Source of the DNA: Botryococcus braunii
Taxonomy: Eukaryota > Chlorophyta > Trebouxiophyceae
NCBI GenBank assembly: GCA_002005505.1
Contig: KV908362.1
Location: 567,202 to 584,701, forward strand
Length of the DNA: 17,500 nucleotides
Reading direction: 5' to 3'
In this document: positions 7,684 through 14,984 of the stretch, one piece after another
Position numbering within the stretch: the stretch's first letter is position 1
Layout: each line of letters begins with the position of its first letter
Made by a program: the position numbers and the translations under genes
Notes under the pieces: model-generated
Database searches by the model: none
Seen by the model: only the letters and a program-made list of their open reading frames with translations
Told to the model about the DNA's origin: nothing

Positions 7684-9881
7684 AAGTTTAGCAACTGCAA
7701 AGCAATTTCTGGTAGGAGGGACGAGACAGAAACAGAGGAGACATGCATTACTGCCAAATCAACACGCCTAGACAAAGCATCTGCAACAACATTGACAGTG
7801 CCCTTCACATATTTAATATCAGGCATGAATCTCATGATTTCAGTAAGCCATCTTTCCTGCCTACTAGTCCTAACAGGAGCACTCAATAAATACTTTAGTG
7901 CTTGCTGGTCAGTGTGTACAGTAAACTTAGCACCCAGCAACAAATGCTTCCATTTAAGCAAGGCATGAACAAGAGCAAGCAACTCTCTGTCACATGGTGC
8001 TAACTTCCTCTCAGGGGGTTGGAGTTTCCTGGACTCGAAGGCAACGGGCTGCAGTCCCTTTCCTTGATCCTGCTGCAACACAGCACCAACAGCAAAACCT
8101 GAGGCATCTACATGCACAACAAAAGGTTTATCTAAATCAGGCATCAAAAGGCAAGGAGGAGTAGAAACAAGATCTTTCAGTGCTACAAAGGCTTCCCTCT
8201 GGGGTCCCTCCCAGGTCCAAGGCACATCCTTTTTGAGCAACTCAGTAAGAGGATAGGCAACATCTACAAAATGGTCCATAAAAGTATCATAATATTGAGT
8301 AAGACCTAGAAACCCTCTCAACTGTGACACATTCAAAGGAGTGGGCCAATCCTGAGTGGCTGCAACCTTCCTAGGATCCACCATAATCCCATGAGGTGTC
8401 AACAGGTGTCCAAGGTATTCCACCTGCTTAGCAACAAAATCACACTTAGACCTTTTGCAATAAAATTTATGTTCCCTGAGCACTGACAAGACTGTCCTCA
8501 AATGCTCCATATGCTCTGCAACAGATTTAGAATATATGAGGATATCGTCTAGGTACACCAGCACAAATCTATCAAGGAAGGGAGACAAGATAGAGTTCAT
8601 CACAGACTGAAAGGTGGCAGGTGCATTGGTTAACCCAAAAGGCATAACAGTGAACTCATAATGACCATAACGGGTTTTAAAAGCAGTCTTTTCTATGCTG
8701 TCCTCATGCATACGTATCTGATGATATCCAGAGGCAAGGTCTAGCTTAGAAAATACAAAACTTCCATGCAATTGCTCGAACATCTCATCAATCCTAGGCA
8801 ATGGGTGTTGGTTCCTAGCAGTAATCCTATTCAAGGCCCTGTAGTCAATGCATAAACGCCATCCACCATCCTTTTTGGGAACAAATAAGATGGGTGCACC
8901 AAATGGTGATGTCGATGGGCGGATGAACCCCCTCTCAAGGAGCTCCTGCAACTGTGCACGTAGCTCAGCAAGCTGGGCTCCAGACAGTGGATATATGCGG
9001 GAGGCTGGAGGAGTTGCGTCCGGCTCCAATCTGATGTGGTGGTCTCCAGCACGAGAAGGAGGGAGGCCTTCAGGAAGTCCAGACAGTACATCCTTAAATT
9101 CTTGCAAAAGCTGCTCCAACTCTGGCACATTGTATGCATCAGTATCTGAAACATTGTCAGTCACTGCATTCAGTTGAATAATGTACACTGATTCACCCAA
9201 CTTCACCATCTCCTCCACTTCCATGGATGAGATCACATACCCAAGCATGCCTGACCTCTGACACCCCAAAAGTACATGTGTTTTATTAGCATGAACCAAA
9301 GACACAGCATTCAATTTCCAATTCACAATTGGGTTAAAAGCAGTTAACCAAGGTTTGCCCAAGACAAGATCATAGTAGGTCAACTCAGTAGGGAGGCAGG
9401 TGACTCCAAAACCCAAGGTCCCAACAGTCAGGTCAATTGACACACTATGTCCTACCACAGATGTCCTACCATCAGCCACTCTCACAGTAACATGTGAACT
9501 CAAAGGCACAGTGGGAAGGGCAAGCTCCTGCACAAGTTTATCATCAATAAAATTTGCAGAGGCTCCACTGTCCAACAAAATCCTGACAGGTCTACTAGCA
9601 AGAATTCCCTCAAACTCTATGCAAGTGGAGGAAAGATCAAGACTATTCACAATGTGTCTACTGTCAAGCTGAACAAAAGAGTCAAAAGAAGTTGCGGGCA
9701 GGGGTTTCTCCTTCACACTGAGACAACCAGTCTGTACCAGGCAACGATATAAGGGCAAGCCTGTATGGGAACTGCAGTGGGGTGAGCTCTTAAAGGTGGA
9801 AGTAAGACCCAGTGAAAAAGAAATTCGAATCGGCGATAACATGAAAAAGAAGTTCGATGAAGCCATAACATTAGACCACAA
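7662..9881 (-). CDS. Element A protease-reverse transcriptase-RNase H, fused to a leader from element B
   Basis: This is a 739-residue frame. Residues 1-23 come from the LTR of element B (9813-9881) and the rest is native element A. Retropepsin-type protease has LLDSGAS with the catalytic Asp at 104. RT covers about 285-500, with FVPKKDGGWRLCIDYRALN, then SKLDLASGYHQI, MPFGLTNAP and the YLDD catalytic motif at 443-446. RNase H follows at about 585-705, with D592 (VDASG), E633, D658 (HTDQQ) and D701 (DALS). The frame ends at a stop shortly after LLPEIA, at the point where the linker to integrase should continue. Integrase continues one base out of register, consistent with a single-base loss near 7695-7700. 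No canonical -1 slippery heptamer is visible there. I see no zinc knuckle before the protease. The ATG at 9881 belongs to element B, so it was not the original start. Confidence 0.95.
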   Translation of the reverse strand: MWSNVMASSNFFFMLSPIRISFSLGLTSTFKSSPHCSSHTGLPLYRCLVQTGCLSVKEKPLPATSFDSFVQLDSRHIVNSLDLSSTCIEFEGILASRPVRILLDSGASANFIDDKLVQELALPTVPLSSHVTVRVADGRTSVVGHSVSIDLTVGTLGFGVTCLPTELTYYDLVLGKPWLTAFNPIVNWKLNAVSLVHANKTHVLLGCQRSGMLGYVISSMEVEEMVKLGESVYIIQLNAVTDNVSDTDAYNVPELEQLLQEFKDVLSGLPEGLPPSRAGDHHIRLEPDATPPASRIYPLSGAQLAELRAQLQELLERGFIRPSTSPFGAPILFVPKKDGGWRLCIDYRALNRITARNQHPLPRIDEMFEQLHGSFVFSKLDLASGYHQIRMHEDSIEKTAFKTRYGHYEFTVMPFGLTNAPATFQSVMNSILSPFLDRFVLVYLDDILIYSKSVAEHMEHLRTVLSVLREHKFYCKRSKCDFVAKQVEYLGHLLTPHGIMVDPRKVAATQDWPTPLNVSQLRGFLGLTQYYDTFMDHFVDVAYPLTELLKKDVPWTWEGPQREAFVALKDLVSTPPCLLMPDLDKPFVVHVDASGFAVGAVLQQDQGKGLQPVAFESRKLQPPERKLAPCDRELLALVHALLKWKHLLLGAKFTVHTDQQALKYLLSAPVRTSRQERWLTEIMRFMPDIKYVKGTVNVVADALSRRVDLAVMHVSSVSVSSLLPEIALQLLNLWKKVFW
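9808..9812. repeat. Element B target-site duplication, left copy
   Basis: CCCAG directly precedes the LTR start TGAAAAAG and is repeated at 13897-13901. It lies inside element A's pol frame, which proves that B inserted into A. Confidence 0.92.
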
Positions 9882-9908
9882 TTACTTCAGACTGAAAACA
9901 TTAAATTA

Positions 9909-9929
9909 GGTTAGGAACACCATCCAACC
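9909..9929 (-). other. Shared-loop hairpin 1 (3' LTR copy)
   Basis: The stem is GGTTAG/CCAACC around the 9-base loop GAACACCAT (plus strand). In the other LTR (13025-13045) the stem is GGTTGG/CCAACC and pairs perfectly. The change at 9913 makes an A-C mismatch on plus but a U-G pair in the minus-strand RNA. Confidence 0.75.
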
Positions 9930-10018
9930 CTTTGTCGAAACGTGAGACAAAGCTTCAAGCGCGCTCCTGATGGACGACTCCACTTGGACGACTCCAGAGC
10001 AGGAGATAACTCCAGACA

Positions 10019-10043
10019 CTTGTTAGGAACACCATCTAACAAG
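10019..10043 (-). other. Shared-loop hairpin 2 (3' LTR copy)
   Basis: The 8-bp perfect stem CTTGTTAG/CTAACAAG surrounds the same loop, GAACACCAT. The stem sequence differs from hairpins 1 and 3. Confidence 0.8.
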
Positions 10044-10210
10044 GCCACCTGTGCCATAACCATGTATGTCACAGAAAACGTAAGGACGTGTAGTACGAGT
10101 CCTGTCGCACCATGCGCACAAGGGACAAGGAGTCGAGGCTATCCACCATCAAGACTTATGAAAGAATGCCAAGCCGTCCCATATGACGCAAGGCCAAAGG
10201 AAACTAAACG

Positions 10211-10257
10211 GTAGGTGGACGAGGCTAGAATTCTTAAGTTCTAGGCCTCCGAGCCTA
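10211..10257. other. Long imperfect hairpin in element B LTR
   Basis: GAGGCTAGAA (10221-10230) pairs with TTCTAGGCCTC (10239-10249) with one bulged base, around the loop TTCTTAAG. Outer GTAGG and CCTAC segments also pair. The same structure is present in the other LTR, about 3116 bases to the right. Its role is unknown; a terminator, polyadenylation or RNA structure is possible. Confidence 0.6.
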
Positions 10258-10780
10258 CCAGCTACACTGACTCCGACGAGACCGTACGACAATAATCCGG
10301 GTGCCTACGGAACTGCCACTTACACGCGCTTCAAGGAGGTCAAATCCTCAGCACAAATCCTAACTTCAAAGGAACTCCTATGACCTTTAAGAGTACCCTA
10401 GTGTTTCCTGGGTACAAAGGTCAGACCTAGCAATTACTCAAGAAGAGAACTAATTGCCCTTCATGAGTACATCACTTGAACCTCCAAGGCACACAAGAGG
10501 ATGATAGTAAACTCGAGGTCATGACTTCTCGAATCGACTAATCCTCAACGACAGGCAACCACATTAGTAGACATTACCTCTGAGATTACCGTATGACAAG
10601 CACCAAGCATAACACAAGGAGCTAGTCACATGCCAAGTGTACCTTCCAAACTACACCACGAGTTCCACATGTCTACAAACGACTGGAAAGTGACTATTTA
10701 TTGTCCATCAGCCACTTCACACACGAAGGCACACGCTAGGGGAACCTCAAACCCTAGGGCTCCCATATTATTTCACAACA

Positions 10781-10790
10781 CCTCCCCTTG
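10781..10790 (-). promoter_or_regulatory. Element B polypurine tract
   Basis: On the minus strand CAAGGGGAGG runs directly into the 3' LTR start TGTTGTG. The position and composition are those of a PPT, and its core resembles element A's PPT. Confidence 0.85.
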
Positions 10791-12908
10791 CATGAAGTGG
10801 GGGAAGTGAGTGTCCATCACATGAAGAGAGTAATATGCCCCCCCAAAGTAAGTAGGCATAAAACATCACTCCATCAGCGAGAGCAACAATCATCGGTACA
10901 AGCGTAAAATCAACTGCCTGATTACCTCCCCTGGAGATCAGGAAGGAACAACCAATGCAAAGCATGCATAAACAGACGCCAAATCACGAAGGAACGCTCA
11001 AACACAATATGAATGTAGCAACAGCACCATAACATGTTAATAGACCACTCTCATGGTAAATCTCCTAACCGATAAGCTATTCCCCGCGTAAGCGCGACCA
11101 TGAAAGCGTAAACTTGATAGACAGTTTGTCCCAGTGTAAACCAAAAACTGAAGTAGCTTGATAGGAACCTTCAGAATACCAAACGCCTTTAGAAGCTTCT
11201 CACACGAGAAGAAAATGCATCTTGACAAGAGGCAGCACCTCCTCAAGTCAAGCAAAAACTTTAGACCAACGAAGTGGGAAGTAGACAATCACCTCAACTT
11301 AGATGATCCTCCCCTCGAGCTATGCTTCATAAAGTGACTTAACAGACTGGATACCAAACAAAAGCAGTGGAGTAAACAGCCACTTCAAGCAAAAGTGACC
11401 CTCCCATCGATGAATTTGCTCACGCTTAATGTGAACGCAAGCATCACAAGCTCAATGCTTACAAGCATCATCACACGAAGCATGTGCATTGCCACTACTG
11501 CAAGAAAACATATGACTGTTCATGACCATTCCAATATCACACCAATTCCTTGTGAGACCAAAGTACGTATCAAAGGGTAACCATCCAAGCTGAAGAATCG
11601 TTACTTTAGTCAGCTTATCCAAGTTTAAACAACGGCTTCTTCTACCTCTTATTGTCACTTCTTGACTGAAGTCAAACGTCAAACGGAACTGATTCCGAAG
11701 CTCTGTTGGGTATGCCGCAAGCTATCTTGGAGTTGTTCCCAAGTTCCTGTTGGGTGCCTCACGCCTTCTGCGCATCTTGGCCCACCCTCAAACTTATCCG
11801 GGAACATACACTACCGGTGTATACTCCTCAACTATATTGGACTACCCGCAAACCATCATGGATCACGTGCTATCCCCATAGCCTCTGTATAGGGCAAAGC
11901 AAGTTCCTAGTTATCATGGCCGTTACAGCCCAACAATCAACCAAATGAGGCACCATTGTCTCGGATAATCTTGGTCCCTTTGATGCACTCTCTCACAAGC
12001 AAGTTATCATGGCAATCACAGGCCATTTTACTTGGTGATAGTCACATAGTCATGTATCAATTGAAAAAACTACAAGTCAATGGTAATTGCATAAGTTTTT
12101 ATAAGTGTAAGAGAGAGAGAGAGACAAAAGTGCACATAACCACACCTATGCCCACTCGACTCATCGCATGCCCACATAAGGAGTATTCTGCTCACTCAAG
12201 GAGCAAGAAGCACATACTCAACATTGGGCAACCTGAAGATGCCCCTAAGAAACAAGCCACATGCCCCACACACTAGGGGCACTTACAAGGGAAGGTAGGG
12301 AAAGATGCTATTGCACACATAATCAGGGGTCACATGTACTTATGCCCCATGAGGAAGTTGGGACCGTACTCCCTTTAACGCTTGAAGGTGAGATTATTTC
12401 TCCAGAGGTGTCGATGCATGTCCATTCTTGGCATGCAAGGAACCCTCCTTTGTCCTCCCCTAGTCCCGAACCAGCCCATACTGAACTGATCCATGTGTGC
12501 AAAAGCACCTGAAACCCATCAGCATACCGAAGAGTTAGTAAAACGATAATCAGAAATGTCAAATCGTGGGCTTGCAAGTAGACGCTTTGAACGCCCCTTT
12601 CCGAAGTTCAACGTTGAAGTGCCACTACACTTTCACAGAAGTAGCACATGAATCATCGTTGCAATCTTGAATGCTCAAAAGATCACATAGAAATGATTGT
12701 ATATTAAAACATTCCGCCTTTCAAGTCCACATTGGCTTGAACAGAGCGACATCGCCACAAAGTTTCAACAACGACAACAACTAATAATCATGGATTTGAA
12801 CGCCATGGATCAATCAATTGCTATAAAAATGAATTCAAACCTTTCTGACGGAACACCATCGTCAGTAAGGGTAATGTTCACCACAGGCGTCAAACGTATT
12901 CGTTGACG
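10791..12908 (-). other. Element B internal region, non-coding
   Basis: About 2.1 kb has no recognised retroviral or cellular domain. The longest sense-strand frames (11037-11288, 12323-12577) are under 90 codons and carry no motif. Visible structure includes a 12-bp palindrome TTCAACGTTGAA at 12607-12618, a hairpin with ATACAC/GTGTAT arms near 11812, and a short AG run near 12110. Segments may be captured host DNA, but I could not identify any. Confidence 0.75.
12845..12865 (-). other. Shared-loop hairpin 3 (leader of element B)
   Basis: The stem CTGACG/CGTCAG (6 bp, perfect) surrounds the loop GAACACCAT, identical to the loop in hairpins 1 and 2. It lies just downstream of the PBS in the sense direction, where retroelement packaging or dimerisation signals are usually found. 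Confidence 0.8.
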
Positions 12909-12924
12909 ATCGGCACTCGCCGAT
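12909..12924 (-). other. Hairpin overlapping element B PBS
   Basis: ATCGGC (12909-12914) and GCCGAT (12919-12924) are perfect complements around a 4-base loop. They include most of the PBS, so in RNA the site could be folded away. Confidence 0.7.
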
Positions 12925-12973
12925 ACCATGAAAAAGAAATTCGAATCGGCGATAACATGAAAAAGAAGTTCGA
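12916..12973 (-). repeat. 29-bp tandem repeat across element B LTR-PBS junction
   Basis: Units at 12916-12944 and 12945-12973 match at 25 of 29 bases. The first unit spans the LTR end and the PBS, and the second lies wholly in the LTR. One of the differences (CGGCG versus CGCCG on the sense strand) makes the LTR unit complementary to the PBS: TCGCCGAT at 12917-12924 pairs with ATCGGCGA at 12945-12952. Confidence 0.85.
12917..12928 (-). promoter_or_regulatory. Element B primer binding site
   Basis: On the minus strand TGGTATCGGCGA begins directly after the LTR's terminal CA, the correct place for minus-strand primer annealing. It begins with TGG, as any site complementary to a tRNA CCA end does. 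The first seven bases match the plant initiator-Met PBS (TGGTATCAGAGC) and the rest does not. Element A carries the same 12 bases. Confidence 0.85.
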
Positions 12974-13896
12974 TGAAGCCATAACATTAGACCACAATTA
13001 CTTCAGACTGAAAACATTAAATTAGGTTGGGAACACCATCCAACCCTTTGTCGAAACGTGAGACAAAGCTTCAAGCGCGCTCCTGATGGACGACTCCACT
13101 TGGACGACTCCAGAGCAGGAGATAACTCCAGACACTTGTTAGGAACACCATCTAACAAGGCCACCTGTGCCATAACCATGTATGTCACAGAAAACGTAAG
13201 GACGTGTAGTACGAGTCCTGTCGCACCATGCGCACAAGGGACAAGGAGTCGAGGCTATCCACCATCAAGACTTATGAAAGAATGCCAAGCCGTCCCATAT
13301 GACGCAAGGCCAAAGGAAACTAAACGGTAGGTGGACGAGGCTAGAATTCTTAAGTTCTAGGCCTCCGAGCCTACCAGCTACACTGACTCCGACGAGACCG
13401 TACGACAATAATCCGGGTGCCTACGGAACTGCCACTTACACGCGCTTCAAGGAGGTCAAATCCTCAGCACAAATCCTAACTTCAAAGGAACTCCTATGAC
13501 CTTTAAGAGTACCCTAGTGTTTCCTGGGTACAAAGGTCAGACCTAGCAATTACTCAAGAAGAGAACTAATTGCCCTTCATGAGTACATCACTTGAACCTC
13601 CAAGGCACACAAGAGGATGATAGTAAACTCGAGGTCATGACTTCTCGAATCGACTAATCCTCAACGACAGGCAACCACATTAGTAGACATTACCTCTGAG
13701 ATTACCGTATGACAAGCACCAAGCATAACACAAGGAGCTAGTCACATGCCAAGTGTACCTTCCAAACTACACCACGAGTTCCACATGTCTACAAACGACT
13801 GGAAAGTGACTATTTATTGTCCATCAGCCACTTCACACACGAAGGCACACGCTAGGGGAACCTCAAACCCTAGGGCTCCCATATTATTTCACAACA
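12929..13896 (-). repeat. Element B 5' LTR
   Basis: This 968-bp copy is beside the PBS and so is the 5' LTR in the sense direction. It has G at 13029, where the 3' LTR has A. Shared-loop hairpins lie at 13025-13045 (GGTTGG/CCAACC) and 13135-13159 (CTTGTTAG/CTAACAAG). Confidence 0.95.
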
Positions 13897-13901
13897 CCCA
13901 G
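13897..13901. repeat. Element B target-site duplication, right copy
   Basis: CCCAG follows the LTR end ACAACA and matches 9808-9812. Element A sequence resumes after it. Confidence 0.92.
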
Positions 13902-13932
13902 TGCATCCAAAACAGAAGCCGAGAGCAATACA

Positions 13933-14310
13933 TCATGAGAGTTGTTGTTGTGTAGTCCCTTCCAGCACCTGTTCACAGTGGCTCAGGCAAGAGAGCACAG
14001 TCAATCTAGTACCTGGCAGTAGCTGTGACACAAGCTGGCTAACAGTACACTCCCTGTTACTACCATCAACAAACAAGACAACATGAGCATCACTAGAAAG
14101 AAGGTGAGGAGCTGCATCTCTCTTATACATGCACACAGGATTGATCAAGTCACTGGCATGGGGGGATGTCTGAAACTCTCTACACAAACCATGCCCATCC
14201 ACAATATGGGACATGAAAGAATGGCAACAACTGTGAAAGAAATCCTGCAGATTACCAAGCCCATACAAAACAGGAATCCCATACTGGGTCACTGAACAGT
14301 TGGCAGACAT
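13933..14310 (-). CDS. Unidentified 125-residue frame between gag remnant and pol of element A
   Basis: This sense-strand open frame begins MSANCSVTQYG and ends TTQQQLS. It is cysteine-rich (10 Cys) but has no CX2CX4HX4C zinc knuckle, capsid signature or other domain I recognise. It occupies the place where the C-terminal half of gag and the nucleocapsid should be. Its stop (13933-13935) overlaps the native, now interrupted, pol frame, which is one base offset. That pol frame opens after a stop near 13978. It may be a rapidly evolving gag portion, captured foreign sequence or a chance frame. No function is proposed. Confidence 0.3.
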   Translation of the reverse strand: MSANCSVTQYGIPVLYGLGNLQDFFHSCCHSFMSHIVDGHGLCREFQTSPHASDLINPVCMYKRDAAPHLLSSDAHVVLFVDGSNRECTVSQLVSQLLPGTRLTVLSCLSHCEQVLEGTTQQQLS

Positions 14311-14351
14311 CTGAAACAGGCCTCACACTGCTGTAACACCAAAGAAGTCCA

Positions 14352-14376
14352 ACAAATCAAGTTTTATTTGATTTGT
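14352..14376. other. Hairpin at the gag-remnant stop
   Basis: ACAAATCAA and TTGATTTGT (9 bp, perfect) surround a 7-base loop. On the sense strand the structure covers the stop codon and an AATAAA. It might mark the junction of a rearrangement, or act in RNA processing. Confidence 0.6.
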
Positions 14377-14914
14377 GAAAGTGCTTCCTCAACTCAAGGT
14401 GTAATTGGAAGCAACGGAAGAACGTCGTAGCCACCTCCACGGACCGAGCGGATGCCAAGCCTACATCGTAGGTCCCCAAAAACATTTCAGTCTGCATAAG
14501 CCAAGGATCCAACATCATTGGATCTCCCTCGAATACAGATGGGTCTGGCAACTTGAGCGAGGGCTTCCCTGAACCTGACGAGGCTGTAGCCGATGCCGGA
14601 GTTGCCGTTGGTATGGGCTGCGGCACGACCACAGGTGCAGGTTGCGCGAGAGAGCACTGAATTAACATCTCAAGTCCCTCTGAAATGCTCTGAGTGGTAT
14701 CAGCTGGAGGGGAATGCGACGGAACACTAGATCTTAATGCAACGGCTCCTTCGAGCAGGGCACCGATATCTACCAAACGCCTAAGCATACAACGAGGATC
14801 TACCCATGAACGATCTACATATACATAAGCAAGAAGATCTATGGATGGATCTGGCTCCGCGATGCCAGGACTAGGTGCACGAGCCCTTGAACCCGAACGA
14901 GGATGCCGAGACAT
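14357..14914 (-). pseudogene. Element A gag, N-terminal remnant
   Basis: This is a 185-residue frame from the ATG at 14914. The open frame extends upstream only through a GTG at 14944, so ATG is preferred. The first ~115 residues are Pro/Ala/Ser-rich. From about 120 the sequence LKLPDPSVFEGDP followed by PWLMQTEMFLG matches the conserved start of gypsy gag/capsid (a 'k-lp-p--F-G-p--l--WL---e-yl' pattern). Similarity stops after VATTFFR at about residue 167, where a 'G-A--W' segment would be expected. The frame then ends in HKSNKT at a stop inside a perfect hairpin (14352-14376), with AATAAA just upstream. Capsid C-terminus and zinc knuckle are missing. Gag packages the element RNA, so this copy could not form its own particles. 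Confidence 0.8.
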
Positions 14915-14951
14915 CACAATCCGAAAGGAAAAGAAACGCACCACGAACGAA

Positions 14952-14974
14952 CGACAAGGAACTAATCCTTGTCG
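14952..14974 (-). other. Hairpin abutting element A PBS
   Basis: CGACAAGGA (14952-14960) and TCCTTGTCG (14966-14974) form a perfect 9-bp stem with a 5-base loop, overlapping the 3' three bases of the PBS. Confidence 0.75.
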
Positions 14975-14983
14975 CCGATACCA
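14972..14983 (-). promoter_or_regulatory. Element A primer binding site
   Basis: On the minus strand TGGTATCGGCGA follows the LTR end GCTACA after a one-base spacer (G). It is identical to element B's PBS although the LTRs and leaders are otherwise unlike, so a common tRNA primer is the simplest explanation. Confidence 0.85.
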
Positions 14984-14984
14984 C

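Larger units (their letters stand above)
9813..10780 (-). repeat. Element B 3' LTR
   Basis: This 968-bp sequence begins TGAAAAAG and ends TTCACAACA. It matches 12929-13896 except that 9913 is A where 13029 is G. Because B and A share orientation, any promoter in this LTR would transcribe into A's protease-RT frame. It contains hairpins at 9909-9929, 10019-10043 and 10211-10257, and an exact 11-bp tandem duplication (TGGACGACTCC) near 9970-9995. Identical small open frames occur in both LTR copies and are not genes. Confidence 0.95.
9813..13896 (-). mobile_element. Element B: non-autonomous LTR retrotransposon nested in A
   Basis: This 4084-bp element has 968-bp LTRs at each end, the target duplication CCCAG, a PBS beside the right LTR and a PPT beside the left LTR, so it reads on the minus strand like its host. 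The 2148-bp internal region has no gag, protease, RT, RNase H or integrase motif on either strand, which fits the LARD class (large LTRs, non-coding interior, mobilised in trans). The two LTRs differ at a single site by eye, which indicates a very recent insertion. Joining the host sequence across one CCCAG keeps element A's pol frame open, as expected for a simple insertion. The partner supplying its enzymes is unknown. A or a relative is plausible, because both use the same 12-nt PBS. Confidence 0.94.

Noticed and set aside
7690..7700. A programmed -1 frameshift site between RNase H and integrase
   Set aside because: The nearest candidate (GCTAAAC) does not follow the X-XXY-YYZ pattern, and a single-base deletion explains the offset. 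Not fully excluded.
9942..10383. Open frames of 90 and 66 codons duplicated at 13058-13499
   Set aside because: They lie inside the two LTRs of element B on the antisense strand and are identical because the LTRs are. No domain is visible.
9813..13896. The 968-bp direct repeats as a segmental duplication
   Set aside because: TG...CA ends, a CCCAG target duplication, and an adjacent PBS and PPT make them LTRs.
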